Assembly (NCBI GenBank): GCA_009792885.1 | Contig: WMCF01000033.1 | Coordinates: 3,103,344-3,167,343, forward strand | DNA: 64,000 bases | Source of the DNA: Eremophila alpestris peregrina | Lineage: Eukaryota; Chordata; Aves; Passeriformes; Alaudidae | Reading direction: 5' to 3' | Part shown: positions 53,301 to 64,000 of the stretch, in pieces | Layout of the letters: every line of letters begins with the position of its first letter | Numbering within the stretch: position 1 is the first letter of the stretch | Position numbers and translations under genes: made by a program | The notes under the pieces: model-generated | Seen by the model: only the letters and a program-made list of their open reading frames with translations | What the model was told of the DNA's origin: nothing | Database searches by the model: none

Positions 53301-55448
53301 TTCAATGTTTGCCAAACCGAAACCAAATCAAATGAATGAGATAGTTTACAATGATGGGAATAACCCATCAATAGGTGTAAAAATCTAGAGCTGCTTCAAA
53401 ATATTTTCAGAAGATTTCATTAACATTCACATAGCTAGAAGTATAGCTTCTTCTAAATCAAAGCTAGAGCTCCTGTAGAACCATAGTCTGGTGCAGAGGC
53501 CAGAGTAATTAATCAGCAGACTAAGAGAGTGACATCCCAGGGATAGGGGCTCTCTGGATAATTTAGATCTCTGAGCTTTTCCCTGTAAAAATTACTGCAT
53601 TATCCTTCTTGCTCAGAGTTGACACTACTTTATGACTGAAATCCATGTGTCCTTAAAAAAATAATTTGTTAACAAGAACATCTTTCCTCTAGTATCTCAC
53701 CAGTGTAACCCAAGGACACAGAGAAAAGAGCTTTCATCACTGTTGAGGATGCATAGTAATAGTGACTTGTCAGTGCAGGAATGTGAAAAATGTATCTCAT
53801 TTCAAAAGCAAAGCTTTAGAAATTAAAAGAATTTTAAAAGACTTTCAGATGTTGAGGTGTTGGGGAAAATAAAGATTTTTACAGTGTTATACTATATTAG
53901 CTTTTTCTTGAAGGAAATAGACTTTATTTTCTTGAATTGAGTGCAAACATTTGGTTTTGTAAGCCTTGCAAGTACTTTGACATATTGATTTGCATTCTGA
54001 ACAACTGGAAGTTAGAAAAACAACAGCTTGAATTCGTTTGCAAAAGGGACTTTTAGAAAAAACTGTTAACTAAGCTACTGCCACAACAAAGAGCAGAGAA
54101 AAGCTCCTCCAACAACCAAAACTTCCTCAATTAATTTCTGATCTTGACCATTCCCACACACAAACAAAAGATATTTTTTTTTCCAGTAATATTCAACCTC
54201 AGAATGAAAAAGAACCAAACCCACAAACAGCAAGGTAGGTTATTGCTGTTCAGTATAATTGTCTCTGTCCATGGCAGAGCCCTGAAGAATCTTCTTTGTT
54301 TTGTTTGTTGGTACTTTGTTATTAGAAAAGTATTGATTTTGATCAGCCAGTCAATATTCTTTAAGGTATACCCAATCTGTGACACATTCAATGGGTCCTA
54401 ACATGGTGCTTTACTTTATTTAAGGTTACCAGAAATTCTGACCTGAAGGCAAGGGGGGGCTACTCAGTGCCTCTTCATACGGAGTTCACTGCATATACTA
54501 TAAGCAGGGAAATGCTAAAAACAACATTATAAAGAGCAAAAGATTCAGTTTTAATTGCTTAGATGCACGTGAATGTGCATTCACTCAACAGAAATAAAAA
54601 AAAAAAACAGGTTTTGATTAGAGAAGGAGGCACAGTGTCTTTTTAACTCCCCCACTCTTACATACTAATATCACTCTGGCATACTAATATTTTCAGTAAC
54701 AGAAATAGTGCATACTTTCTCTGTTGCCTGAGAAATTCTACACCTATTTATTCTATAAAACATGCTAGTAGAACAACTTAAAAGGAAATTTTTAGTTACT
54801 CTCTTCAGGTGGTGAATCCCCATACTGAGTAAGAAGAATCAGAAGAAACTGGAATGAAAAAGGTGGTACAAGGGCAATATTTCCAGTTAAATTTATAAAG
54901 TACAATGATTACAGCTACACAGATTTGGAACTTAATTGGAGAAAGCTCAACAGAATTAGAAAATACAGCACCACAATCTGAGCTGTATATTTTTCTCCTT
55001 CACAGTCAATAAAAGGATAATTTTCATCATAACATGTGGACAATATATGTAGAAGGTGAATTCCAGTAACCTGCATTCATGACTACTTCATATTCAAAAG
55101 TAGTAGCTTTATACCAAGCTCCTAAACCAATCTACATATTCTACAGGATTTCCACCATTTTTCTGAAAAATATGGAAGTAATTGCATAATGTACCAGAAA
55201 GGAGAAAGAAAAAATTAAACATGTAGATTTCTTGGTTTTAAAATACCATAATGATAAACCTTTTGTATTATTGTATAGGTGAAAATGAAAGTTGCCCCTT
55301 GCATGGCACTTCATTCTAGATACATCTGAGAATATGTTGGTGCTCAGGTACCAGTGAAGACAAAATATTGCACAATCTGCTATGTGTAATTAAGGCAACT
55401 ACATAGACAGATTCAATCTTCCAAAAGAAATGAGTCCTCCTTATATGC

Positions 55449-55555
55449 TTGTTTTTGTTGGGGGTTTTTGTGGGGGTCTTTGTTTAGTTGGTTGATTGGT
55501 TTTTGTTAAGCTTTTGTTGGAGTTTTGGGGCTAATTGTTTATTTTTGTTTAGTTT
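55449..55555. repeat. T/G-rich low-complexity tract
   Basis: The plus strand here is almost only T and G, with G runs of four or five (GGGGG twice, GGGG once) separated by T-rich spacers. On the host-gene strand it reads A/C-rich. G runs of this kind can form quadruplexes, but none is demonstrated. Confidence 0.65.
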
Positions 55556-57539
55556 CAGGTTTATATTTATGTCTTTCTCTTCCCAGAACTGGTTTAAAAT
55601 GCTTTAGAAGTACTACTTTATTCATTTCACATCCTGTTCTCTCAGTCAATGGTCAATGCTGGCTGTTTCAAATGAAGCTATAAATGCTTTGTTATTTGAT
55701 TAGTTCTGCAGAAAGAGATATTTTTTCCCCTTTTCAGTAGATCAGATTATGCACTGAAGCATAAAATTTTATTATTCTTTTAATTACATATTAGTTACAA
55801 AAGCTGCCAAAGTTATTTCTATTTATGTGTCTGTAAACTTTTATAGATCTAATTATAACTGCAAAAGAATGATATAAGCAATATCCTTTGGCCTTTAGAG
55901 TGCACTCTAGAGTTTTGAGCAATATTTCCAAACAAAATATTTTTGGCAAATCTGATTTCCTGATTCCTTTGCATATATTTATTTTAATTCTGTTGCTGAC
56001 CGAATTCTATAAATTTTAAATTTTTTTGTGAAGTACCAAATGATTTAAAAATCAGAATGGAACAAAAAAACCCATCAACCAAAACAAAAAAATCTCAAGC
56101 AAAGAACAGAAAACCAGCAAGACTATTCTTTAAAGGTTTACTTTTAAAAGACAAGGGAAGTGCATGAATTATGAGTTAAGAAATTTTGCCAGTGATATGA
56201 AGGTATTCAGGGTGATATAAGCTAGGAATAATAGGAATGAATAATAGGAAAAGTCTTTTGAGAAAATGAACTTGCTTAATGGGACTGTACCCACTGCTAG
56301 TCATGAACTAAAAAACATTTCTGACATCAGCTGCCATTGGAGGACATTCACTTTCTTATAATCCCTGTCACATCCAGCTCCCACAGGTGCATCAGTTATT
56401 TTATACAACTACAATGGAGATAAACAGTCACAATTTAGCAAATTCATTGCACCCTGAGTAACTGGGAATGAAATGTGATGTTATTGAGTTACACAGAATA
56501 AATAACACAGCCCATCATTCACAGGTCCTATCACTACCACTCCTAAAGAGTGACACAGCACAATACTGAAACAATTCCAGGAACACAAAAGCTCAATGTT
56601 CAAAAGGGGCAAAACAATCAAGGTTTTAGGATTTATAAGGAAAGAGAGAAAAGTGAAAAACCATTTTGTTATGGTATCATTCCACTGGTCTCTCACTTTG
56701 TAAATGCTCTACACGGACCTGATTTTACAATCCCAGAAGAGTATAGTGGATTTTTTAAAAAGCCAGTAACATAAGGAACAGTTTTCATGTGACAAATAAG
56801 TTGAAACTCCTTCAGTGTAAAATGCTGCTTAGGGGTGATTGCACAGAGAACAACATGGAGTAGGTGTGTTTGGCTGTTCACCATTTTCAGTAAAAAGGGG
56901 GTAAAACCAGAGTTGTTCTCTCAGCAAGTGGCAGAACTGTACAATTGGCTGAGAAAAACTAGGCTCTATACAGAAGGCAAATACATTAAGGTTTACTACA
57001 TATCCAAAAGCACATTTGTTCATGAGGTCTCATAACAAGGAAATATTAGGAACATTAAGAGGAAGTATCATATATGTTCAACATCTCACTGACAGCAGTA
57101 AAGAGGATATGAAGTGAAATGGACCTTGATTTGATTCTCTGTTAATATTCCTATATCCTCAAAGTTCTCAAAGACATGTTTTACACTTCGGTGAATTGCT
57201 TTTAATTTGCTGGAAATAACTGTCTTCTCTACAAAACTGGTCAGCAGATACCAGTTCTCTAGTGTCTGGGAATAACTTTTCTTTATTGTAGCCTGCTAAT
57301 CTGATCAGGCAGCCCTTGGCAGCTGTTGTAATCCCAGGTGAATGGTAGGAGACATGAGCAGAAACTCTGATGGAGGGATCTGCAATTTTTATAGTCAGTA
57401 ATGACATTGCAGAAGGGAAGGGATAGAAGGAAGACAGGAAAACCAAGTTTAGAGATCATGGAAATTGTTGTCAAATCCATGATGACTCTTTTGTAAACAA
57501 CTGTAAATATACAATATTTTTCATGGATAACTTGTGGAT

Positions 57540-58160
57540 CACTCTTCCACCTTTACATCCATGGGCTGCAATGAGACAGTCTGACTCACCATGGCACTCA
57601 CCACAGGCTGCAGGGGAATCTCTGCTCCAGCACCCGGAGCGCCTCCTCCTGCTCCTTCTTCCCTGACCTTGGTGCCAGCAAAGCTCTTTCTCTTGCATAT
57701 TCTCACTCCTGTCTCTATCTGCAGTTGCTTTTGTGCAACAACTTTTCCCTTTCTTAAATCTGTTATCACAGGGATGCTGCCACCATCACTGGTGGGCTCA
57801 GCCCTGGCTGCAGTGGGTCCATCCTGGAGCTGGAATTGGTTCTATTGCACATGGGGGAAACTTCTGGCACCCTCTCACAGGAGTCACCACTGTAGCCCCC
57901 TGCCACCAAAACCCTGCCACACAAACCAAATACAGAAACAACTGCAACTTTCACAAGGTTCAGTGTGGCCAGGGTCTCTTCCTGCGCTGATGTGGATGCA
58001 GCCAGCCTTTTGCACAAGGCAGAATCTAACTCAAAAATCTTACCACGCTGCAGAGACATGGCAACAGACACAAATAGCATTGTTAGGACAAAATTGTTTT
58101 TGCATTTTCCTCCACACAGCACCATTTTGGCACATGAGCACAAACTGATGCTCGTACAAT
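57540..58160. repeat. GC-rich repeat-like block, probably an old dispersed element
   Basis: This stretch is clearly richer in G+C than the surrounding intron. It holds long open frames on both strands (for example 57591-58148 on plus), as expected when stop codons are rare. Phrases such as a CCATGGGCTGCA-like motif, pyrimidine-rich runs and GGGGGAAACTTC resemble a repeat I associate with passerine genomes. That is from memory and was not checked. I cannot define its ends, family or orientation. A conserved non-coding or promoter-like element is the alternative. The 185-residue open frame shows no domain and is biased to Cys, His, Pro, Ser and Trp, so I do not call it a gene. Confidence 0.4.
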
Positions 58161-59577
58161 GAAAATTTGATAAGGGCCAGTCTAAAATGATGTTTATTGT
58201 TTCTCAGATCCAGCCATTTAAGTGGCTCTCAGGGGCTTTGCAGTTCAGCATTGCTGTTGCTGAGCAGCATATTAAGGACAATCTACAGTATCCTGTAGTT
58301 TACAGAAAATTACAATGCTCACTTTTAGATTTTTTTTCCCAGCTATCCAGTGCTCACTTCCAGCCTTTAAACATTACTGCATGTTTGGCTGAAAGAAGCA
58401 ACCACCTTAGAATATATTTTTGTTAATATGCAGAATTTCAAGGTGTTTATATAGAGTCAGGGAAAAATTCTTCTGAATGGTGAGAGTCTGTGCCACAGAT
58501 GGGAACGTTTAATGACTCTGTTCTATTTTGTCTTTACATTCATTGCCATCTGACTCTATGCACAGAAATAACAAGCAAAGGCTCCTTAGTAAACTTGTCT
58601 GACAGAGTGATATGGCTCAATAGGGCTCAGAAGAATCTCCTTTGATATGTGCATTACAAATATCGAAAAGAAATAAAAACTTGAAAAGAAGTTTTACTAA
58701 AGTAGACCTCAAAAACTGTACATTTCTCTCTTAAAGAGGAACTGTTTTTACTTTCTTAGCAAATATACTCCCTAGCTGGAGACAAAAAGGAAAGAGATCT
58801 TTGCTGCGTGACCTTCTTCATCCTCAGAAACTTTCAAAAATTTGATAAATGGATATAAGTGTTTTACTTCTGGTTAAACTTTCCTTTATTTCTACATATA
58901 AGCAGATAAGTGCAGATTTTTGCAGCTGATCATCGTGGCCATTCTAGCTGGTTCTATTTTAAAAAGTGGCATTACAGAGCACTTTTCACAACATCCAGCA
59001 TACATTTTGCCACTGTTTCACATTGTTCACATTTCTATAGGCAGAAGCAGACCCACTCACAAGCAGTGATGCAAACAGACACCACTGCTAAGTAGCAGCT
59101 CTAAGTTGAACCCCCTCAGTGGGTCATGTAAACTCTTATCCTGGACAAGTAAAATTTGTCAATATAAAAAAATATGGTTTGTTGTAAGGATGAATTTAAA
59201 CCATTGCCTTAAACTGTTGTGAACCTCTGAAGTTCACAAAGTACATCTTGGATGAGCTACACCAAGGAATCAGTCTCTGGAGGCTCTTTCCTGAGATTTC
59301 AGTATCTTTTTTATTATGAAACATAAAAGTGTTTTGGAACATCCTTTACTTTCAAAACCAAAGCTTTTAAAGCTTCTAACATTGCCACAGGGACTTGTAT
59401 CTCCCATTAAGAGGATAAAGTCTAAATACAACAAAAATAAAGAATCAGAAAGCTTGGCTAGTGTTCCTCCTGGGGTAACATTCATATAAAGCTGAACTTC
59501 AAAACACAAATCTCATTTGCAATAAATTTCCATGACTGGCTTGGCAGAAGGAGGAAGCCAAGAGTACTAGAACTGGC

Positions 59578-59601
59578 ACATCTCTCTTATCAGAGAGATG
59601 T
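59578..59601. repeat. 9-bp perfect inverted repeat with 6-nt loop
   Basis: The arms ACATCTCTC (59578-59586) and GAGAGATGT (59593-59601) are perfectly complementary around the loop TTATCA. Such a stem is not rare in 64 kb of DNA, so function is not implied. Confidence 0.6.
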
Positions 59602-60631
59602 CTGGAGAATTTTGCCCGTATCTTTTCTGCTTATCTTGTGCTCAAAGTTCAGTGCAGTTTCTTGGGTTTGATGAAATCTCATCAGTGTTATTCCCAATGC
59701 CTGAGCAGTGCTTAATGACATCCTAAAGGGGAAGGCTACTCATTAGCAGCAGTAACAAAGCAAAGTTGCTCACATAAATTAATGATCCATTCTCGTGGTA
59801 GTCCTTGACACTGGGAAATATTAACTTTGTTTTATTGATCAGGAAGACAGAGAAGTGAGATAAAATGACTTTCTGCAGCCATGCAGGAAATTTGTAGCAA
59901 GCCCAGGAACAAAATGCATCTCTGAAATTCCACTTCAGGGGGTTACATTTCAGTAGCTCTGTGATAAATGTGGAAGGAAGAAAAAGATTTGTCCTGTTCA
60001 ATCAAAAAGGGTCTCTCCTCCATCATTTGTGTGTGAGCAAATGCTGCTCATGTGCAGCATCAGTGCTCTCATGAGCATCTCTTACCTTGGGGTTATTGGG
60101 ATCCATCCCCATCTGAACTGTACAATTCCTGGGAAATGTTTTCTGAGTCTTATTTCCCCAGTGCAGTAAGTGAGGATGGTGCAAAGAATTGCACTGATGC
60201 TGGCACCATTCCACACAGGCAGAAGATGGATATGGTGCCTAAGCAGTATTAGTAACAATTCCTACCAGCCAAAAACCATTTAAGCCTGCTGGCCTTATTG
60301 CAAACTACACATATCAGCTCTGTCCCACTCAGTTCTTTATTCTACAATAACTCTATTTTACAACTTTTGATAAATAAATCCCACTGAATTAAGCAGGATA
60401 TTGACAAAATGTACATGGCTGATTCACAATGGGTGACTCAGTACCCAAACAGCTATTTCACAAAATTATTTTATTAAAATGTCATGGGCTGCCTAAAAGT
60501 GTTAGAATTTCTACATGTCTTTAGCAAGACATGTGAACCATTTCTCTTTTGAAAGAGAGACAAAGAAATGAAAATAATGCTGCTATTCCTTCTTTGCAAA
60601 CTCACATAGACTGTCCACAGCAGGAACATAC

Positions 60632-60929
60632 CTATTGGAGGCAGCTCTGTGGGTTCTGCTGGTAAAAACTCCTGGGATGGTAAGCACTCCCTGGAAAACG
60701 TGAGGTCATCAAGTGCTATGCCATCTTTGGGACCTTCTCCTGCAATCCCTTCAAAGACAACTTGAAAATCTTCATCCCCATCTCCAGACAGGGTCAGTGC
60801 CTTGCGCTGCCAGAAATTTCCCTGGTTTCCAGTGAGATTAAGGAGAACTTTTTCATGTTTCAATGTCGTTCTCTGGTAGACAATCAATGATCCAATGTGA
60901 GCTCCATACATGTGATAATAGAAAATTAT
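60632..60929 (-). CDS. MALRD1: MALRD1 exon B: C-terminal part of first MAM domain plus linker
   Basis: This 298-nt exon enters in phase 0 after ttgcttacag and leaves in phase 1 at ATAG|GTATGT. It encodes about 99 residues. They begin with IIFYYHMYGAHIGSLIVYQ, the strand that follows the third MAM cysteine. Then come an N-glycosylation sequon NLT, the conserved GNFWQRKALTL strand, DFQVVFEGIAGEG, and the domain signature GIALDDLTF with the fourth cysteine in SREC. The last roughly 18 residues (SQEFLPAEPTELPPI) are a Pro/Glu-rich linker to the LDLa module of exon C. The exon A/B boundary falls just after the third cysteine, earlier than in the second and third MAM domains, where the corresponding intron follows a later GH(I)QVLIK or GVLK strand. 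The identification as a MAM domain is secure, and the gene name rests on the overall layout. Confidence 0.94.
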
Positions 60930-63443
60930 CTGTAAGCAAGAACAAGAGCATAAAGTATGCAATAGGTGACTTCAAATTCTGCTATTGTATTTATTCTAGT
61001 TCTTAAACTGAGCATTACTAATAGCATTCAGCATAGTCATTAATTTTACTGATTGAAAAATAATTTAATCAAAAGGCAAAAAAACCAATTTACTGGTGGC
61101 AATTCTTTAACTATTCCATAACCCAAACTTCAACACAAGCATTATAATATTCAGCAGCAGATCTTGCATTGCTTTGAATGACTCTTGCATTAAAATGTAA
61201 AAGAACTAAAATATTTTTTAAGGAAACAGAGGAATGGAGTAGAGCCATTTACTATATAGGAAGCAACTTCAGTTTACTGAACGATTTTCGGGTTAAAAAT
61301 GTGTTTATGTAGATTATAGAGTGTGCAATTAGAAAATAATCCAATCTGTATAGCGAGCAAAACTTCTACAGGGACTTATGCAAAAAAAACCCCAAAAACC
61401 CCAAAAAAACAAACAAAAAACCAACCCTAAAATATCTAAGAGGTATTTGGATTAGAAAACAGTGATTTATCTATTTTTAGTAAAAATTGGGAAATTTTGA
61501 AATACAGAAGACCAAATATATATAGAAAAAGATCACTGTAAAAATTCATCACATTTAACTGCGCTTTCTATTCCTTTTGAAGCTGCAGCTTTGTTTCTGA
61601 AAGCCTTGTATACAGACAAAATATTTTGATTTATTTATGGCCCTTTAAAGGTACTGCCCTGTATTTGTTTTCTCTGCATAAAAATTGTCCCATTAATGTA
61701 CATGTTAATTTTGCAATGATTTGAAATGGTCTAAGATTCCATACTAAATCTGTTGTAATATATGAGGTAGCATTTCTTCTGAAATAACCCATAGAAAGGA
61801 GTAAAATGCTTCAGGGGACTCTCTGATCTTATGAAGTTTTAGATCTTGAAATATTTTTTTCCATTCATACAATGTCCTGTACCAGAAATTGCACTTCCTT
61901 TGGTCATTTTTCTATGTGTAAGTTTCAGAACTGCTCAGAATATTCAAAAAGTAAAATATTATAAATATGACTGACTGTTTCAGGCCACATCGTGGATGTC
62001 AAGAGTTTGGTGTGTACAAGGTGCATAAACCTGCGAGTTTTTGTAAATAATTTTCCATGTGATAAAAGCAGCAGTTGCCCATAGTTACATTTCAAGCACT
62101 TAATTGCATTTAATGTGTGATACATCATAAAAGATGTAACAGTACAGACATCAACAAGTTATTCCCAGTTATTCTACATTTCTTTGAGTTTGCTTCTTTT
62201 TCATAAAAGTCAAAAAGTGGAAAAGTTATTTTTAGGGCATAAAACCAGATAATGTAGAGAAAGAGATACTGTCATATCTGATGCTAGAAGCAGAAGGATG
62301 AGATCTCTATGTTTGTGTAAGCAGAATTTTTTAGTATATGTATTTTAGGCAATACAAAAAATTAACATGGTTCCAATTTTGAAAATAATTTAATAATGGC
62401 TAGATTAAATTTTGCTACTGAATATCATAATTATTCAAGTTTTCTTTTGAATCATAAAATTAAACCCTTTATATTTAATATTTCCTGACTTTCTTTTCTG
62501 TAAAGAGTTTGGAGAGTTTTAAGTGAGAAGTAAAATGAACTGGTGAGAAATCTCAAACATAAGCAGAACTCTCCAAGTTACAGATAAACTCTTTGCTCAG
62601 GAATATTCCTCAGGAATAGTATGAGGTAAATGAAACTAGAGGCTCATGACTGGATATTTTGCACAGAGATGGCACCTGCATAGACAGTAAAATGTTTGTG
62701 ACTATTTTAGTCTAAGATCACCTTCATTTGATGAGCATAGTTCTGTGATAACACAAACAGTTAATTTCAAAACTTTTTTTAAAATGGCCTCATAAAAATT
62801 ATCCTCTTGAGAGGTTTACTTATTAGACTTATAAAGGTACATTTGCAGTTTCAAAATAAGGAATAGCTAAAGTTTCTGGGAAATTATATTTTTATCAAAG
62901 ACTATAAAAGATGTATGAAAACCAGGAAACTTTTTATTCCGGGTTTGCAAAGACATGTTCAAGCACCACAATGTGCTCTAATGTTTTGGAAGATCAAGGC
63001 TTACACTTCTCCACTCTCTAGAGAAGACCTGGTGACAAAGCCTTCTGTCACACATCCTTCCTTTTGCAGCTATATTATTTGAAAACCACTTGTTACTGCA
63101 CTTATACCCACTTTATCCATAAAATCAGAAACTATTAAATAGTTGTTTGTTACTTTGGATGACTTGCATAAGACATTGTAAATCAGACACTGAATTTATT
63201 TTCAGCTTCATCTGAATCTCAGAGTATTAATTTCCTTCCAAAATCATTCTTCTGCCACAGCAAGATACATTTTTTCCTAATAGTTTCAATGAAATAAGAT
63301 CTGATCCTGACTTCTCTACAAAAGGATTGAGTTTTTTCTCAAGAATTATTTCAGTAATCATCTTTAATCATTTCAGGAGTACTCTCTTGGTGCAATCTAG
63401 CAATCAAATTCTTTGTTCCTTCTACTACCACACTCTCACATAC
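60930..63443 (-). other. intron between exons A and B (2.5 kb, phase 0)
   Basis: The intron runs from donor GTATGT to acceptor ttgcttacag. It contains an A/C-rich low-complexity tract at 61382-61428 built of CCCCAAAA-like units. I saw no LDLa or MAM exon, tRNA or recognisable transposon in it. Confidence 0.8.
61382..61428. repeat. A/C-rich low-complexity tract
   Basis: The tract is runs of A broken by CCCC or CC, with about three CCCCAAAAA-like units followed by an AAAC-rich stretch. It is one of several A/C- or T/G-rich tracts in the window (172-215, 2390-2482, 25064-25180, 40707-40813, 55449-55555). It is not coding. Confidence 0.7.
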
Positions 63444-63691
63444 CTTACAGTTTTTATTCTTTCTGCTTAAGACAGGACTAGAAATCCTGGCTTTCTGTCC
63501 TGGTAGCTGAAAAAATGAATTCTTTATAAAAATATAATGACCAGATGGCTCTTGCAGTGTATGATCAGTAGCTGGTCCAGTGCCCAGTTTTGCAGTACTG
63601 CTAGTTCTGAGGTGCCAGTCAAAATCATCATTTTCATCTTGCTTCCATCCACAAAGGTCAAACTCAAAATTGCAATGCCCAATAGAAGTAC
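63444..63691 (-). CDS. MALRD1: MALRD1 exon A: N-terminal and central part of first MAM domain
   Basis: This 248-nt exon enters in phase 1 after the acceptor tatttcag and leaves in phase 0 at AAG|GTATGT. It encodes about 83 residues that open a MAM domain. The motif GHCNFEFDLCGW supplies the first two MAM cysteines. It is followed by DDFDWHL, the conserved ATDHT, a GHYIF strand, and the third cysteine in NKNCK at the exon end. MAM domains are extracellular adhesion or interaction folds with four conserved cysteines. The other two MAM domains in this window spread the same region over two exons split by a phase-1 intron, whereas here it is in one exon. The first codon is shared with an upstream exon outside the window. 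An open frame continues past the donor for about 30 codons, which I treat as intron because the donor is strong and the join to exon B is exact. Confidence 0.93.
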
Positions 63692-64000
63692 CTGAAATAC
63701 GTTTGCACACACATGAAAAGAGATTTATTTTTCAAGTAGTTAATTAGGCACATATAGTAAAACCTACTACTCAAATCTATGGGGGAAAAAAGCTTCACTA
63801 TAAAAAATAATACCTATGTATCTCTTTAAAAGGAGCATTTTTAATATTCTGGAATATAATATTAGGATAAACCTACTTACATATATATATATGAGGTGGG
63901 TGCAGTGCTTATTTTATTACAGAGAACAGAATCTTTGGTATAAATGTAACCAAATTCAGTTAACTATTTTAGCTCCTTAGGGTCTTAACTGGCCATCCAT
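63692..64000 (-). other. intron upstream of exon A (partial)
   Basis: This is the 3' end of the intron preceding exon A. It ends with the acceptor tatttcag directly before 63691. It contains a short AT dinucleotide run near 63881-63893 and otherwise no recognisable element. Confidence 0.75.

Larger units (their letters stand above)
50336..60631 (-). other. intron between exons B and C (10.3 kb, phase 1)
   Basis: I searched this intron by eye for further MAM or LDLa exons and found none. It holds a GC-rich repeat-like block (57540-58160), a T/G-rich tract (55449-55555), short A-rich runs (56064-56095 and near 54593) and a short perfect inverted repeat (59578-59601). The rest is unremarkable AT-rich DNA. 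Confidence 0.75.
1..64000 (-). other. MALRD1: MALRD1 locus, internal segment spanning the whole window
   Basis: Eight minus-strand exons chain in frame into a MAM, LDLa-MAM, LDLa-MAM series, so the window lies inside one large transcription unit. Seen directly: canonical AG acceptors and GT donors at each exon, junction phases 0,1,1,0,1,1,1 that all match, and about 529 codons without a stop. Known of the family: MALRD1 (mouse Diet1) is a large extracellular protein of alternating MAM and LDLa modules that influences FGF15/19 production by enterocytes and thus bile-acid homeostasis. The gene assignment is an inference from architecture and from very long introns. MAMDC4 has related modules, but its mammalian gene is compact. 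Neither the start codon, the stop codon nor any promoter of the gene is in the window. Confidence 0.85.

Noticed and set aside
57591..58148. 185-codon plus-strand open frame, the longest in the window
   Set aside because: It sits in a GC-rich block where stops are rare, overlaps a 125-codon frame on the other strand, has no domain or signal, and the block looks like a dispersed repeat.
61382..61428. CCCCAAAA-like units resembling ciliate telomere repeats
   Set aside because: There are only about three irregular units inside an A/C-rich tract of a bird intron, so it is not a telomeric array.
1..64000. CRISPR arrays, bacterial operons, rRNA or tRNA genes
   Set aside because: No regularly spaced repeats, no dense same-strand genes and no cloverleaf sequences were seen. 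The DNA is vertebrate intron and exon.

Overview
The window reads as intronic and exonic DNA of a bird, probably a passerine. It is AT-rich with sparse coding, its recognisable repeats are almost all 3' fragments of CR1 LINEs, and it holds one well-formed solo LTR. The only gene I can support lies on the minus strand. Eight exons, each with good splice sites and compatible phases, encode an alternating series of MAM and LDL-receptor class A (LDLa) modules. This fits MALRD1 (MAM and LDL-receptor class A domain-containing 1, the orthologue of mouse Diet1). The close alternative, MAMDC4, is a compact gene in mammals, while the introns here reach 22 kb.

Read 5' to 3' on the minus strand, the exons are: A 63691-63444 and B 60929-60632 (first MAM plus a Pro/Glu-rich linker); C 50335-50090, D 48456-48299 and E 25937-25757 (LDLa followed by a complete second MAM); F 13739-13611 (LDLa); G 9034-8864 and H 6522-6365 (first two thirds of a third MAM). 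Together they give 1,589 nt, about 529 codons, with no stop and every junction in frame. The gene continues past both edges. The exon before A lies beyond 64000. The exon closing the third MAM should lie left of base 1, because I found no candidate in 1-6364.

Region by region: 1-6364 is intron with a CR1 piece. 6365-9034 holds exons H and G, with three CR1 pieces between them. 9035-13610 is intron with a plus-strand CR1. 13611-13739 is the LDLa exon. 13740-25756 is a 12 kb intron with a CR1 piece and a 22-bp perfect palindrome. 25938-48298 is a 22.4 kb intron with a CR1 piece, an unexplained coding-like stretch (36783-37107), a GC-rich TATA-containing block (43640-43880) and the solo LTR (44130-44755). 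50336-60631 is a 10 kb intron with a GC-rich repeat-like block (57540-58160). 60930-63443 is intron.

The protein would be an extracellular, disulfide-rich multidomain protein. In mammals MALRD1/Diet1 acts in enterocytes to raise FGF15/19 output and so control bile-acid synthesis. I see no sign of a novel multi-gene system. The most useful leads are the uneven exon splitting among the MAM/LDLa repeats, the same-strand LTR inside the largest intron, and a few unexplained sequence blocks.
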